A stretch of 64,000 nt of DNA from Yoonia tamlensis (GCF_900115105.1 NZ_FOYP01000001.1:1452097-1516096); one strand, 5' to 3'. Numbered from the stretch's first letter, positions 41,669 to 52,229 are shown. Program-made: numbers and translations. The notes: generated by a model from the sequence alone, not told the origin.

Positions 41669-43767
41669 TGCGCCTGATTGCGATACTTTTGCTGCTTGTT
41701 CTTCCCCAGACCGGTCTCGCGCAGGGCGCGGCAAGCCTGATTGCGGATCAGGTCCGGCTGACCACGGACCAGCAGTTGATCGCCAGCGGCAATATCGAAG
41801 TGCTTTATGACGGCACGCGACTGACCGCGACGCAGATTACCTATGACCGCGCCAGCGACCGACTGAGCATTGTCGGGCCTATCGTCATCCAATTGGCCGA
41901 TGGCACTGTTGTTCTTGCCGATAGCGGCGCGTTGGATCCGACTTTGGAAAACGGGATATTGCGCGGCGCGCGTATTGTGCTTGACCAGCAATTGCAACTT
42001 GCGGCCAATCAGGTCGACCGTATCGACGGGCGTTATTCGCAGCTTTACAGGACTGTCGCGTCATCCTGTCAGGTTTGCGCGGATCAGGCGCCGCTTTGGT
42101 CGATCCGTGCGCAAAGGGTGGTCCATGACAGCGTTGAGCAGCAATTATACTTTGAAAACGCAACGCTGTTCATTCGCAATGCGCCGGTGTTCTGGCTGCC
42201 TATGATGCGCCTGCCTGATCCAAGCCTTGAACGGGCAACAGGGTTCCTGATCCCAAGGCAGCGCAATAACACCCAATTGGGTTTCGGGATCAAAGTGCCG
42301 TATTTCATCACCTTGGGCGATCACCGCGATTTGACGCTAACGCCTTATGTGTCGGCGGAAACGCGCACGCTGGAACTGATCTACAGGCAGGCATTTCGTA
42401 ACGGGAACCTGCGGATACAGGGCGCGGCCAGCGATGATACGCTAGAGGATGACAACCGGTCCTATGTGTTTGCGCAGGGCGCGTTTGAACTTTCCGGCGG
42501 TTACCAGCTGGATTTCGATATCGAAGCGGTCAGCGACACCGCCTATTTGCAGGACTACGGCTATTCCTCAAAGGACCGGCTCGACAGCGCGATATCGGTG
42601 ACACGTGCGACGCCCGACAGCCTGCAGCAGGTGCATCTGACCTATTACCAGACCCTGCGCGACGACGAATCAAATGCATCATTGCCACCCCTCGTTGCCG
42701 ATGCCCAATACGAGACCCGCCAGCCCGCACGATGGGGCGGCACGTTGACCTATGGCGCCAGTATCGACAGCGCCTATCGCTATAGCAGCACTGACGGGGA
42801 TGCGGGGCGCGATGTAACACGGGTCGGCGGCTTTGGCAGCTGGGAAGAAAGCCGCATCCTGTCAGGCGGGTTTGTCGCCCAGACCAAACTTTCGCTGCGC
42901 GCCGATTATTATGCGGTGCAAGACGACAGCAGCTATGCCGCGGGCGCAGTACAGGTGGTGCCATCCTCGCAGGTCACATTACGTTGGCCCTTGGCCGCTT
43001 ATAGCGACAGCGGTGCCGCACATTTGCTGACACCTGTGGTCAGCCTAGCTTGGGCCGATGCCTATGGCGATACACCCCCAAACGAGGACAGCACCCGCAG
43101 CGAATTGGACCGCGGCAATCTTTTTGATCTGTCGCGGTTCACCGGCGAGGACGCCGTTGAAACAGGCGGGCAGATGGCGGTCGGGCTGACCTATACGCGC
43201 ATTGGCTCTGCGGGGCTGGATACGACACTGGCGTTCGGACGGATCTTGCGCAGCGAGGCGCAGGAAGATTTCACCAGCGCCTCTGGTTTGGACGGGTTGC
43301 AATCCGACTGGCTGGTTGCAGGGCAGATTGCGGGCAATAACGGTTTCTTGTTTGACGCGCGCGCATTGTTTGACGACCGTGACGGGCTTACGGTCGCAGA
43401 TGCGCGTATTGCGTGGCAAAACACACGGGTTTCGCTGGCGGCGCATTATATCTGGCAATCTGCGGATGCCGCAGAAAACCTGACCAGCACCGTGTCGGAA
43501 TGGACCGTTGATGCGGGCGTTGTTTTGTCGGACCGCTGGCGCGTTGAACTTGACGGGCGCTATGACATTGCCGCCGATTCCCCCGTCAGCGCGGGGATCG
43601 TACTGGGATGGCAAAACGAATGTGTGAAAATAGACGTTTCCGCCTCGCGTAGCTATACGTCTTCCACTACAGTTGATCCAAGCACGACTTTTGGGCTAAG
43701 TGGCTCTTTGACAGGCTTTTCTGCAGGGCGTTCTGCAGCGGGCCGCGCCACGAGTTGCCGGAATTGA
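41668..43767 (+). CDS. lptD: Outer-membrane LPS assembly protein LptD
   Basis: Beta-barrel that inserts LPS in the outer leaflet with LptE. 699 residues: signal peptide MRLIAILLLLVLPQTGLAQG, an OstA/LptA-like N-terminal domain (about 25-140), then a 26-strand barrel. A cysteine pair ASSCQVCADQ near residue 133 and late Cys residues fit the disulfides of the family. Overlaps surA by some bases before its likely start. Confidence 0.94.
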   Translation: MRLIAILLLLVLPQTGLAQGAASLIADQVRLTTDQQLIASGNIEVLYDGTRLTATQITYDRASDRLSIVGPIVIQLADGTVVLADSGALDPTLENGILRGARIVLDQQLQLAANQVDRIDGRYSQLYRTVASSCQVCADQAPLWSIRAQRVVHDSVEQQLYFENATLFIRNAPVFWLPMMRLPDPSLERATGFLIPRQRNNTQLGFGIKVPYFITLGDHRDLTLTPYVSAETRTLELIYRQAFRNGNLRIQGAASDDTLEDDNRSYVFAQGAFELSGGYQLDFDIEAVSDTAYLQDYGYSSKDRLDSAISVTRATPDSLQQVHLTYYQTLRDDESNASLPPLVADAQYETRQPARWGGTLTYGASIDSAYRYSSTDGDAGRDVTRVGGFGSWEESRILSGGFVAQTKLSLRADYYAVQDDSSYAAGAVQVVPSSQVTLRWPLAAYSDSGAAHLLTPVVSLAWADAYGDTPPNEDSTRSELDRGNLFDLSRFTGEDAVETGGQMAVGLTYTRIGSAGLDTTLAFGRILRSEAQEDFTSASGLDGLQSDWLVAGQIAGNNGFLFDARALFDDRDGLTVADARIAWQNTRVSLAAHYIWQSADAAENLTSTVSEWTVDAGVVLSDRWRVELDGRYDIAADSPVSAGIVLGWQNECVKIDVSASRSYTSSTTVDPSTTFGLSGSLTGFSAGRSAAGRATSCRN

Positions 43768-43787
43768 TGATAAGAACGAGGACCCCG

Positions 43788-45005
43788 ATGCGCGTATTTA
43801 CCTATTTCGCCCTGATGCTGGCTTTTGCGCAGACGCTTGGCACGCAAGCCAGCGCGCAGGGGCAGCTGACCCCTGTGATCACAGTTAACGACATGGTTAT
43901 CACCCGCTATGAGCTTGACCAGCGCATGCGGCTGCTTGAACTGTTTCGCACCCCTGGCGATCTGAACGAGGTCGCGCGCGAAGGACTGATCGAAGACCGG
44001 CTCAAGCAGCAGGAAATGGACCGCGTCGGACTGCGCCTAAACCCGGGCACGCTTGAAACCGCGCTCGAGGATTTTGCGGGCCGTGCCAATATGACCTTGC
44101 CGCAGTTCACCAATGTTCTTGCGCAAAACAACGTTGATCTTGAAACCTTGCGCGACTTTGTAAAGGTCGGGGTTGCATGGCGTGACTATATCCGCGCGCG
44201 TTATAGCCGCGAGGTCACCGTGACCGATGCCGATGTCGAACGCGCGATTCAGGCCCGCGGCACCCAGCCGACCCAGATCGAGGTCCTGCTTTCCGAAATC
44301 ATCATCGCACCGCCGCCGGACCGGATTGCCCAAGCACAACAAGCAGCGCGCGAAATCTCGCAATTGCGCTCTTTTGCCGAATTCGAGGCCGCCGCGCGCC
44401 AGGTCTCTGCACTGCCATCACGTGAAAACGGTGGCCGTTTGGGCTGGTTGCCAATTTCCAACTACCCGCCGCAATTGCAGCAGGTCCTGCTTGACCTTGC
44501 ACCGGGCGAAGTCACCGAACCGATTGATATTCCCAATGCGATTGCCCTGTTCCAAAAACGCGGCATGCGCGAGGCAACCCGCCCGCAACAGCCGCCATTA
44601 AGCATTGATTACGCGGCCTATTATATCCCAGGCGGTCAGTCCGACGCGGCATTGCGGATCGCGGCAGATGTTAAGGATAACGTGGATAGCTGCGACGATC
44701 TTTACGGGGTTGCGCGCAACCAGCCTGCCGAAATGCTTGACCGTCTGGTCGTCGCCCCGTCAGAGATTTCAGGCGATGTCGCACTGGAACTGGCGCGGCT
44801 TGATCCGGGCGAAGTGTCCTATAACCTGACCCGCGACAACGGGCAGACATTGGTGTTCTTGATGATGTGCGCGCGCAATCATGCCGGCAGTGAAGGGCTC
44901 GACGCGGGCACTGTGCGCAACCAGATTGTCAGTCAGCGGCTTGCCGGACTGGCCGAAGCATTGGTCGCGGATTTGCGTGCATCGGCTGTGATCACCGCCC
45001 GATGA
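43788..45005 (+). CDS. surA: SurA-like periplasmic chaperone/peptidyl-prolyl isomerase
   Basis: Guides outer-membrane proteins such as LptD. 405 residues: signal peptide MRVFTYFALMLAFAQTLGTQ, SurA N-terminal helical domain (VITVNDMVITRYELDQRMRL), parvulin domain near 170-275 (SALPSRENGGRLGWLPISNY), C-terminal helices. Start at 43788 is set by ACGAGGACCCCG; earlier in-frame ATGs lie in lptD. ATGA overlap with pdxA. Confidence 0.93.
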   Translation: MRVFTYFALMLAFAQTLGTQASAQGQLTPVITVNDMVITRYELDQRMRLLELFRTPGDLNEVAREGLIEDRLKQQEMDRVGLRLNPGTLETALEDFAGRANMTLPQFTNVLAQNNVDLETLRDFVKVGVAWRDYIRARYSREVTVTDADVERAIQARGTQPTQIEVLLSEIIIAPPPDRIAQAQQAAREISQLRSFAEFEAAARQVSALPSRENGGRLGWLPISNYPPQLQQVLLDLAPGEVTEPIDIPNAIALFQKRGMREATRPQQPPLSIDYAAYYIPGGQSDAALRIAADVKDNVDSCDDLYGVARNQPAEMLDRLVVAPSEISGDVALELARLDPGEVSYNLTRDNGQTLVFLMMCARNHAGSEGLDAGTVRNQIVSQRLAGLAEALVADLRASAVITAR

Positions 45006-45976
45006 AACCCGTCGCGATCAGCTGCGGTGAACCTGCGGGCATCGGCCCGGAGGTTGCGGCGGCAGCTTGGGCGGCGCTGCGGAATGAATTGCCACTGTTA
45101 TGGATTGGTGATCCCGCGCATTTGCCCGCAGGCACCCCGTTTCAAGTGGTCCGCGACGCCGCCGATGCGGGCGGCATAAGCGCCGATGTGCTGCCAGTTC
45201 TGGCACAGGATTTCGGCCCCGCAGCCACGCATGGCACGGCCAATCCGGCCCATGCCCAAGGCGTGATCGACGCGATTGCAACAGGGGTCGCGTTGACCCA
45301 AAGCGGCGCGGCAAGCGCGCTTTGCACCGCGCCTATCCATAAGGCCGCGCTGATTGACGGGGCAGATTTCCCCTATCCCGGCCATACCGAATATCTCGCG
45401 GCTTTGGCCAAGGTCGACCGCGTTGTGATGATGCTTGCCTGTGATGCATTGCGCGTTGTGCCGACCACCATTCATATCGCGATTGACGCAGTGGCCGCCC
45501 AGCTGACCGCCAGCCTGCTGACCGATACCATGCTGATCACACATGCGGCGCTGCGCCGCGATTTCGGGGTTGCCGCGCCGCGTATCGCGGTGGCCGGTCT
45601 GAACCCGCATGCCGGCGAAAACGGCAAGATGGGCATGCAAGAAATCGACATGATCACCCCCGTGCTGGACGCTTTGCGCGCGCAGGGAATGAATATTGCA
45701 GGCCCCTTGCCCGCAGATACGATGTTTCATGCAGGCGCACGGGCGCAATATGACGTTGCTGTGTGCATGTATCATGATCAGGCCCTAATCCCGATCAAGA
45801 CTTTGGATTTTGCAGGCGGCGTCAATATCACCTTGGGATTGCCGTTTATTCGCACCTCACCGGATCATGGCACTGCGTTTGATATCGCGGGCAAAGGCAT
45901 TGCCGACCCGACATCGATGATCGCGGCCCTGCGTATGGCGGCAAGAATGGCACATAGTCGCGCGCAAATTTCGTAA
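45002..45976 (+). CDS. pdxA: 4-hydroxythreonine-4-phosphate dehydrogenase
   Basis: Vitamin B6 (DXP-dependent) pathway enzyme, metal- and NAD-dependent. 324 residues; [13 protein letters not shown] start, [20 protein letters not shown] and [14 protein letters not shown] motifs are all present. Translationally coupled to surA. The stop codon lies inside the palindrome of the intergenic element that precedes rsmA. Confidence 0.96.
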   Translation: MKPVAISCGEPAGIGPEVAAAAWAALRNELPLLWIGDPAHLPAGTPFQVVRDAADAGGISADVLPVLAQDFGPAATHGTANPAHAQGVIDAIATGVALTQSGAASALCTAPIHKAALIDGADFPYPGHTEYLAALAKVDRVVMMLACDALRVVPTTIHIAIDAVAAQLTASLLTDTMLITHAALRRDFGVAAPRIAVAGLNPHAGENGKMGMQEIDMITPVLDALRAQGMNIAGPLPADTMFHAGARAQYDVAVCMYHDQALIPIKTLDFAGGVNITLGLPFIRTSPDHGTAFDIAGKGIADPTSMIAALRMAARMAHSRAQIS

Positions 45977-46020
45977 ATTTGCACGCCGCTCCGCGGGGAG
46001 TATTTATGGGAAAAAAGAAG
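45964..46020 (+). repeat. Intergenic composite element, copy C (ahead of rsmA)
   Basis: Plus strand: palindrome GCAAATTT-CGT-AAATTTGC (45964-45982), then hairpin CTCC/GGAG (45989-46000), then TATTTATGGGAAAAAAGAAG leading to the rsmA ATG at 46023. Same order of parts as copy B at 35813. The pdxA stop (45974-45976) is within the palindrome. Confidence 0.65.
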
Positions 46021-46022
46021 AC

Positions 46023-46871
46023 ATGAGCACCATTGATAACCTGCCTGCGCTGCGTGACGTGATTGCAAAGCATGAACTGGCGGCGAAGAAGTCGCTGGGT
46101 CAGAATTTTCTGCTGGATCTTAATCTGACCGCAAGGATTGCACGGTTGGCGGGCGATGTTTCGGCGGCGGATGTGCTTGAAATCGGGCCTGGTCCGGGCG
46201 GTTTGACCCGCGGGCTTTTGGCCGAAGGCGCGCGCCGTGTTCTGGCGATTGAAAAGGATCCCCGTTGCATGGCGGCGCTGGCGGAAATCTCGGATGCCTA
46301 TCCGGACCGGTTTCAGGTGATCAATGGCGATGCGCTGGAGGTGGACCCGCTTGCGTATTTGACGCCCCCGATCAAGGTTGCCGCCAATCTGCCCTATAAT
46401 GTCGGCACCGAATTGTTGGTGCGCTGGCTGACCCCGCCCGCATGGCCACCGTTCTGGCAAAGCCTGACCTTGATGTTCCAGCGCGAAGTTGCGCAACGCA
46501 TTGTGGCGCAGCCGGGCAGCAAGGCCTATGGGCGGCTTGCCCTGCTTGCGCAGTGGCGCAGCGATCCGCGTATTGTTCTTGAACTGCCGCCCGAGGCCTT
46601 TAGCCCGCCACCAAAGGTGAATTCGGCAGTGGTGCATCTGACCGCACTGCCCGCGCCGCGTTTTCCGGCGGATCCTGCGATTTTGAACAAAGTGGTCGCC
46701 GCCGCCTTTAACCAGCGTCGCAAGATGCTGCGGTCGGCGTTGAAATCCGTCAGCCCTGATATCGAAGCGCATTTGACGGCAGTGGGCATCAAACCGACAG
46801 AGCGCGGCGAACAGATCGGACTAGAGGCCTATTGCGCCCTTGCCCGCCGGATTGCCGACAACCCCGCCTAA
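46023..46871 (+). CDS. rsmA: 16S rRNA dimethyladenosine transferase
   Basis: Dimethylates A1518 and A1519 of 16S rRNA late in 30S assembly. 282 residues; [14 protein letters not shown] start, SAM motif [14 protein letters not shown] near 56, catalytic NLPYNVGTE near 122. Purine-rich AAAAAAGAAG serves as the ribosome-binding site, contributed by the intergenic element. Confidence 0.96.
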   Translation: MSTIDNLPALRDVIAKHELAAKKSLGQNFLLDLNLTARIARLAGDVSAADVLEIGPGPGGLTRGLLAEGARRVLAIEKDPRCMAALAEISDAYPDRFQVINGDALEVDPLAYLTPPIKVAANLPYNVGTELLVRWLTPPAWPPFWQSLTLMFQREVAQRIVAQPGSKAYGRLALLAQWRSDPRIVLELPPEAFSPPPKVNSAVVHLTALPAPRFPADPAILNKVVAAAFNQRRKMLRSALKSVSPDIEAHLTAVGIKPTERGEQIGLEAYCALARRIADNPA

Positions 46872-46872
46872 G

Positions 46873-46898
46873 AAAAAGCCCCCCGCAAACCGGAGGGC
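46873..46898 (-). terminator. Intrinsic terminator of the DUF4167 gene
   Basis: On the minus strand GCCCTCCG pairs with CGGGGGGC (one G-U) around a short loop, followed by TTTTT (46877-46873). It lies between the convergent rsmA and DUF4167 genes. Confidence 0.75.
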
Positions 46899-46905
46899 CA
46901 ATCGT

Positions 46906-47448
46906 TTAATCCGCGGCTTCTGTTGTGTTATCGCTTGGCGGTGTCTTGGGCTTGCGCGGTGCGCGTGGTTTGCGCGGGCGCGGCTTTGGCTTTTCTTCGG
47001 GGGTGTCCACCAGCCCCGAACCGCCATCATCGTTTGACGTGGCATCGACATGCTGGTCAATTGCGTCTTGCGGTTGCGCATGGTCAGGCTGCGCGTTTGC
47101 GGCGGCTTCCTGCGCGCTGATCCGGTCCTGGCGTTCGCGGTCCCGTTCGGCCTGACGTTCGCGGTTTTGCGCCTCTTGCTCTTCGCGCCGTTGATCAACC
47201 TCGCGCTGCGCCTCGGCCAGAAGCCGTGTGTAATATTCGGCGTGTTGGGCAAAGTTTTCGGCATTCACCCGATCGCCTGCCAACTGCGCATCCCTGTGCA
47301 ATTGATTATATTTTTCAATGATCTGCTGAGGTGTTCCGCGTACTTTACCATCCGGACCGGAGCTATCAAACACGCGGTTGATAATGTTACCACCCGACGG
47401 GCGTGGATTGCGGTTCTTGTTCCGTGACCGGGACTTAGATGATCTCAT
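46906..47448 (-). CDS. DUF4167 protein
   Basis: 180 residues. The conserved N-terminal region (NIINRVFDSSGPDGKVRGTP, then a coiled-coil) defines this alphaproteobacterial family; the rest is charged coiled-coil and a proline/lysine-rich tail (EKPKPRPRKPRAPRKPKTPP). The basic N-terminus RSSKSRSRNKNRNPR suggests nucleic-acid or ribosome contact. Function unknown. Next gene upstream is 220 bases away; that gap shows nothing clear. Confidence 0.88.
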   Translation of the reverse strand: MRSSKSRSRNKNRNPRPSGGNIINRVFDSSGPDGKVRGTPQQIIEKYNQLHRDAQLAGDRVNAENFAQHAEYYTRLLAEAQREVDQRREEQEAQNRERQAERDRERQDRISAQEAAANAQPDHAQPQDAIDQHVDATSNDDGGSGLVDTPEEKPKPRPRKPRAPRKPKTPPSDNTTEAAD

Positions 47449-47668
47449 TGATTTGCTTTCAAGCCTTTGGCTGTCGTTGCGCTTGCCATTTCACGCCTTA
47501 TGCGCGTCTTGAATATTTGGCCTTGCGATGTTTTGGCGACTAATCGGGGAGAGATCCAAGCGGGCTCTCTTACCGTCCGATGCATTTGAATAACCATGTG
47601 CTGCGGGTCAAGACAAGTAAAAATTTCGCAATTGCTGTGCTTTTTGCGCCAATATCACTGAAAACCCG

Positions 47669-48514
47669 CTATTGCGGCATATGGGCCGCAACAATTCTGT
47701 CGCGCCCGTCAAGATCTTGCAGCACCTGCACCTGAACCAACCCTGCGTCTTGCATCATTTGTGAAACGGCCGCGGCCTGTGTTGGCCCGATTTCAACCAT
47801 CAACCGCCCTTGCCACGTCAGATATGCCGGTGCCTGCGCGCAAATGGTCCGATATGCCGATAGCCCGTCCGCCTCGTCGGTCAGCGCCAGCCGCGGCTCG
47901 TGCAATTGCACTTCTGGCTGGAGCCCGTCCATTTCGTCAAGCGCGATATAGGGCGGATTGCTGACGATCAGATCAAACGTGCCGTCGATGGCCTGAAACC
48001 AGCGCGATTGCACGAAACCGATCCGGTCAGCAACAGCAAGGCTTTCGGCATTGCGCCCAGCCACGTCCAAAGCCTGCACCGAAATATCTGTGGCAATCCC
48101 TGTCGTTGCGGGCCGCTCTGCGGCAAGCGTCACAGCAATGGCGCCGCTTCCGGTGCCAAGGTCCAAAAACGTGGCAAAAGGCGCCGCGAGCGCCGCAGCG
48201 ATCAGGCATTCCGTCTCGGGGCGCGGGTCAAGCACATCTGGCGTGACCGTAAACCAGCGGCCATAAAATTCGCGCCCACCCAAAAGATGCGAAACAGGAA
48301 CACGCGCCGCCCGTTTTGTCAGCAACCCGTCAAACGCGATTTGTGCAAACGCATCAAAATCATCTAGCGGATCATGCATATGCAGGCTGATCCGGTCGGG
48401 CGCGATACCCAAAGCCGAGGCCAAAAGCCGCCGTGCGTCCTTTGGTGCCGTATCGATACCCGCCGCGCGCAGCTGCGCAACAGCCGCAAAAAGCGCCTGC
48501 TGGACAGTTGTCAC
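47669..48514 (-). CDS. prmC: Peptide chain release factor glutamine methyltransferase
   Basis: Methylates the GGQ glutamine of release factors. 281 residues; helical N-terminal domain, SAM motif [16 protein letters not shown], catalytic NPPY near 185. ATGA-type overlap with prfA upstream, its substrate gene. Confidence 0.95.
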   Translation of the reverse strand: MTTVQQALFAAVAQLRAAGIDTAPKDARRLLASALGIAPDRISLHMHDPLDDFDAFAQIAFDGLLTKRAARVPVSHLLGGREFYGRWFTVTPDVLDPRPETECLIAAALAAPFATFLDLGTGSGAIAVTLAAERPATTGIATDISVQALDVAGRNAESLAVADRIGFVQSRWFQAIDGTFDLIVSNPPYIALDEMDGLQPEVQLHEPRLALTDEADGLSAYRTICAQAPAYLTWQGRLMVEIGPTQAAAVSQMMQDAGLVQVQVLQDLDGRDRIVAAHMPQ

Positions 48515-49566
48515 GCGCCCATTTCCGCAAGCAATGTTGCTTGGGCATCTGCCTGCAAGGCCGAAATCGTTTCCTCAAGATCGCCCTGCATCACCTGATT
48601 AAGCGAATAAAGCGTCAGGTTGATGCGGTGGTCGGTCATCCGCCCTTGCGGGAAATTATAGGTGCGTATGCGTTCCGACCGATCCCCTGACCCGACCTGC
48701 GCCTTGCGGTCCGCAGACCGTTCACCGTCCACCCGTTGCCGTTCAAGGTCAAACAGCCGCGTCTTAAGCACCTGCATCGCAATTTCGCGGTTGCGGTGTT
48801 GTGACTTTTCGGCGCTGACAACGATGATCCCCGTCGGAATATGCAAGATACGCACTGCAGAATCGGTTGTGTTGACGTGCTGCCCGCCGGACCCTGACGC
48901 GCGCATCGTATCAATGCGCAGATCGCCCGGATTGATTTGCACGTCGACGTCTTCGGCCTCTGGCAGGACGGCCACGGTCGCCGCCGATGTGTGGATGCGC
49001 CCGCCGCTTTCGGTTTCGGGCACGCGCTGCACACGGTGCACGCCGCTTTCATATTTCAGCTTGGCAAAAACGCCATCGCCCGCGACCCGCGCGACAACTT
49101 CCTTGATCCCGCCCAGTTCGGTTTCGGACATTTCCAGAATTTCGAACTTCCAGCCCTGCCCTTCGGCATAGCGCTGGTACATGCGCAGCAAATCCCCCGC
49201 AAAAAGTGAGGCCTCATCGCCGCCCGTACCGGGGCGGATTTCAATCAATGCGGGGCGTCCGTCGGCGGCATCTTTGGGCAAAAGCGCTAGCTGCACCTCA
49301 TGCTCTGACGCGGCCAGTGCCGCCTTGAGATCGGGCAGTTCGGCTTCGGCAAGCTCTTTCATTTCCGGATCGGAAAGCATGGCGCGTGCGTCGGCAATTT
49401 GCGCGACTAGCGCCTTATAGGCGGTCACGGTTTCGACAACCGGACGCAGCTCTGCATATTCGCGGCCAAGTGTTGCAATTTCCTGCCCCACAGAACCATC
49501 GGCCATCTTGGCCTCGAGGAACTGGAACCGGTCGATAATTTGTTCAATTTTGTCAGGTGCTATCAT
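48511..49566 (-). CDS. prfA: Peptide chain release factor 1
   Basis: Reads UAA/UAG and triggers peptide release. 351 residues; GGQ in [10 protein letters not shown] near residue 228; the tripeptide-anticodon region ([11 protein letters not shown] neighbourhood) is in the expected place. ATG at 49566 ([10 protein letters not shown]) preferred over a GTG two codons earlier. Operon with prmC. Confidence 0.96.
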   Translation of the reverse strand: MIAPDKIEQIIDRFQFLEAKMADGSVGQEIATLGREYAELRPVVETVTAYKALVAQIADARAMLSDPEMKELAEAELPDLKAALAASEHEVQLALLPKDAADGRPALIEIRPGTGGDEASLFAGDLLRMYQRYAEGQGWKFEILEMSETELGGIKEVVARVAGDGVFAKLKYESGVHRVQRVPETESGGRIHTSAATVAVLPEAEDVDVQINPGDLRIDTMRASGSGGQHVNTTDSAVRILHIPTGIIVVSAEKSQHRNREIAMQVLKTRLFDLERQRVDGERSADRKAQVGSGDRSERIRTYNFPQGRMTDHRINLTLYSLNQVMQGDLEETISALQADAQATLLAEMGA

Positions 49567-49584
49567 GCCCACCGGATTGGCGGA

Positions 49585-50019
49585 TCACAGCGGTTCGGTC
49601 AAGGGGGCAAGCGCGCGCAACCAGCCCAAGATGCGGGTTTTATTGACCCCCATATCCGACCGGCCATAGCGCAAGTGCCCCGCAATCACGACAAGATCGC
49701 CCTGAATGGCGATCACGGTATAATCCGGAAACCCCCAAAAAGCGGAACGGGTCTCAAAGGTCAGCGACCCTTTTGCAATATCGCCGGCAATCTGTCGGCT
49801 GCGCGGCGTGGCCAGCACGGCTTGCGATGCTGCTTCAAGCACCTTTGCAGGTGGCGCCGTGATCCTGCGCGCCGCCTGAAACCCGCCCGCGCGCAGCACA
49901 TCACCTGGGGCGCTCTGCGCGCGCTGCTCATGAATTGCGCCCATATGCAAAGGTGCAAAACGGACATAGACCCACAGACAAGCTGCGGCTAGTACAAGAA
50001 ACAATACGATATATTTCAA
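49585..50019 (-). CDS. DUF1499 protein
   Basis: 144 residues; an N-terminal membrane anchor (YIVLFLVLAAACLWVYV), then the DUF1499 domain ending in SDMGVNKTRILGWLRAL, which is the family hallmark. Membrane-anchored with the domain in the periplasm. Function unknown. It lies 18 bases upstream of prfA, same strand. Confidence 0.87.
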   Translation of the reverse strand: MKYIVLFLVLAAACLWVYVRFAPLHMGAIHEQRAQSAPGDVLRAGGFQAARRITAPPAKVLEAASQAVLATPRSRQIAGDIAKGSLTFETRSAFWGFPDYTVIAIQGDLVVIAGHLRYGRSDMGVNKTRILGWLRALAPLTEPL

Positions 50020-50044
50020 AATCTTACCTGCCGAACCTTATGCG

Positions 50045-51019
50045 CTATCCGCGCGTTTCGCGTCTATTCCAAAGTGCCAGACAACACAGCTCCATCGCAA
50101 TATGCGCACCCGCAACCGCCGTGGCGCCAGTGGTGTCGTAGGGGGGCGATACCTCGACAATATCACCGCCCACCATATTGATCCCCGCCAGATCACGCAG
50201 CATCGCAGCCGCCTGCCAGCTTGCCAGCCCGCCCCAAACAGGCGTGCCTGTGCCTGGCGCAAAGGCAGGGTCAAGCGCGTCGATATCAAAGGTCACATAG
50301 GTCGGATGCGCGCCGACAATCTGCTTGATCTGTGCCACCACGTCCGCCGTGCCGCGTTCGTGACAGGCGCGCGCGTCTATATAGGTCATGCCCAGATAAT
50401 CATCGCATTCGGTGCGGATACCCACCTGCACCGACCGCGCCACATCCACCAGACCCAGCTTTACGGCCTTATACATGAATGTCCCGTGATCTATCCGGCT
50501 CATGTCGTCATCGGCCCAAAGATCCGAATGCGCGTCAAACTGGATCACCGCTAGCGGCCCGTATTTCGCCGCATAGGCGCGCAAAATCGGCAAGGTCATG
50601 AAATGATCCCCGCCCAAGGCGACAGTGCCCGGCCCGGCATGCAAAATGCGGGCAAAATGTGCTTCGATGAGCGAAGGCACCTGCGCCACATTGGCATAGT
50701 CGAACGGCATATCGCCATAATCAATGATCGCAAATTCGGACAGCGGGTCGAACCCGTCCCAGCCATATGGCGGATCATAGGGCTGCAAACACGATGCCTC
50801 GCGGATCGCGCGCGGGCCAAATCTTGTGCCAGGGCGATGCGTCACCGCCTGATCAAAGGCAATGCCGGTAATCGCCAGATCCACATCCGACAAATCCTTT
50901 GTATAGGTCCGGCGTAAAAACGACGGCGCGCCCGAAAACGCGTTCTCATAAGCCAGCCCTTTGCGGCCCTCGCGCGTAAACGCCAGATCTACCTGCCCCT
51001 TTGCATCCTCAAGCGCCAT
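50045..51019 (-). CDS. speB: Agmatinase (ureohydrolase family)
   Basis: Hydrolyses agmatine (or a related guanidino compound) to putrescine and urea with two Mn ions. 324 residues; metal ligands in GGDHFMTLP, FDAHSDLWADD and FDIDALDPAFAPGTGTP. Roseobacters have several paralogues with other substrates, so the exact substrate is not certain. Preceded by an intergenic hairpin element; follows an M20 amidohydrolase gene. Confidence 0.9.
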   Translation of the reverse strand: MALEDAKGQVDLAFTREGRKGLAYENAFSGAPSFLRRTYTKDLSDVDLAITGIAFDQAVTHRPGTRFGPRAIREASCLQPYDPPYGWDGFDPLSEFAIIDYGDMPFDYANVAQVPSLIEAHFARILHAGPGTVALGGDHFMTLPILRAYAAKYGPLAVIQFDAHSDLWADDDMSRIDHGTFMYKAVKLGLVDVARSVQVGIRTECDDYLGMTYIDARACHERGTADVVAQIKQIVGAHPTYVTFDIDALDPAFAPGTGTPVWGGLASWQAAAMLRDLAGINMVGGDIVEVSPPYDTTGATAVAGAHIAMELCCLALWNRRETRG

Positions 51020-51025
51020 CGCCTA

Positions 51026-51063
51026 TCCCTTCTTTTTTCCAACAAATACTCCCCCCGGAGGGG
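51026..51063 (-). repeat. Intergenic hairpin element, copy D (ahead of agmatinase)
   Basis: Minus strand: CCCCTCCGGGGGGAG hairpin, then TATTTGTTGGAAAAAAGAAGG, seven bases before the ATG region of the agmatinase gene. Resembles copy C most. The AT palindrome of copies B and C is missing. Confidence 0.6.
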
Positions 51064-51071
51064 ACGACAGA

Positions 51072-52229
51072 TCAACCTAGCGGCAAGGCCCGCTCGACCA
51101 GACGCGCAAAATAGGACGCGCCGTAAGGCGCCGCCTCATCATCAAAATCAAATTGCGGATGATGCAGACCGGCCGTATTCCCGTTGCCGATAAACAGATA
51201 GGCGCCGGGGCGTTTTTCCAGCAGATAGGCAAAATCCTCGGCCCCCATATCGCGGCTGGCGGTATCATCGACATCGGCGGAAATTTCGCGCGCGACATCC
51301 ACGGCAAAGGCGGTGCGTTCAGGATCGTTGATCGTGGCAGGATAGCCGACCTCATAGGTCAATTCCGCCTGCACGCCAAAGGCCGCCGCCTGCCCTGCGA
51401 CAATTTGCTCTAGCCGTTTCATCACCATCGCCTGCACATCGCGGTTAAACGTGCGCACCGTGCCGCTTAATTGCGCAGATTCGGCAATCACGTTATCAGC
51501 CGATCCTGCATGCATCTGGGTGATCGATACCACCAGATCTTCTTGGGTGAAATGATTGCGGCTGACGATGGTTTGTACGGCATTATAGATCGCAACGGCC
51601 ACAACAAGCGGATCATTGGTTTCGTGTGGCAGCGCGGCATGGCCACCGACACCGGTAATTTGCACGCGAAATTCATCCACCGCTGCCAAAACCGGCCCTG
51701 GCGTTGCGTAAAACGCGCCTACAGGCGTGCCCGGCGCATTATGCAGCGCATAGACCTGCGCGATATCGAACCGTTCGAGCATACCTTCGCGCACCATCAC
51801 ATCGCCACCGCCGCCCGCCTCTTCGGCGGGTTGAAAAATAAGCGCGACACGGCCCGCAAAATTGCGCGTTTCTGCCAGATATTTCGCCGCCCCCAAAAGC
51901 ATGGTCGTATGCCCGTCATGGCCACAGGCATGCATCTTGCCGGGTACGGTTGATGCATAATCCAGCCCCGTCAGTTCATCCATCGGTAGCGCATCCATAT
52001 CCGCGCGCAGGCCTATGGTCGGGCCTGCCGCATTGCCTTCGATGATGGCAACAACGCCGGACGTGGCGATGCCTTCGTGGATGTCCGAAATCCCGAATTC
52101 GCGCAGCCGTTCCACCACAAAAGCCGCCGTTTTATGGCAATCGAACTGGATTTCAGGATGCATATGCAAATGCCGCCGCCAAGTTTTCATGTCTTCGGCG
52201 TAATCGGCAATCCGGTTGATAATGGGCAT
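51072..52229 (-). CDS. M20 family amidohydrolase (hippurate hydrolase-like)
   Basis: 385 residues. Metal-binding parts: GLRADMDALPM, HACGHDGHTTMLLG, FQPAEEAGGG and a C-terminal GAEDFAYLLEKRPGAY. It splits an N-acyl or amide bond of an amino-acid derivative; the closest family members are hippurate, N-acetyl-amino-acid and indole-acetyl-amino-acid hydrolases. Start MPIINRIADYAEDMKTWRRH fits the family. Operon with agmatinase. Confidence 0.9.
   Translation of the reverse strand: MPIINRIADYAEDMKTWRRHLHMHPEIQFDCHKTAAFVVERLREFGISDIHEGIATSGVVAIIEGNAAGPTIGLRADMDALPMDELTGLDYASTVPGKMHACGHDGHTTMLLGAAKYLAETRNFAGRVALIFQPAEEAGGGGDVMVREGMLERFDIAQVYALHNAPGTPVGAFYATPGPVLAAVDEFRVQITGVGGHAALPHETNDPLVVAVAIYNAVQTIVSRNHFTQEDLVVSITQMHAGSADNVIAESAQLSGTVRTFNRDVQAMVMKRLEQIVAGQAAAFGVQAELTYEVGYPATINDPERTAFAVDVAREISADVDDTASRDMGAEDFAYLLEKRPGAYLFIGNGNTAGLHHPQFDFDDEAAPYGASYFARLVERALPLG

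Noticed and set aside
45846-46772. 308-codon minus-strand frame
   Set aside because: Antisense to pdxA end and rsmA, both with full motif sets.
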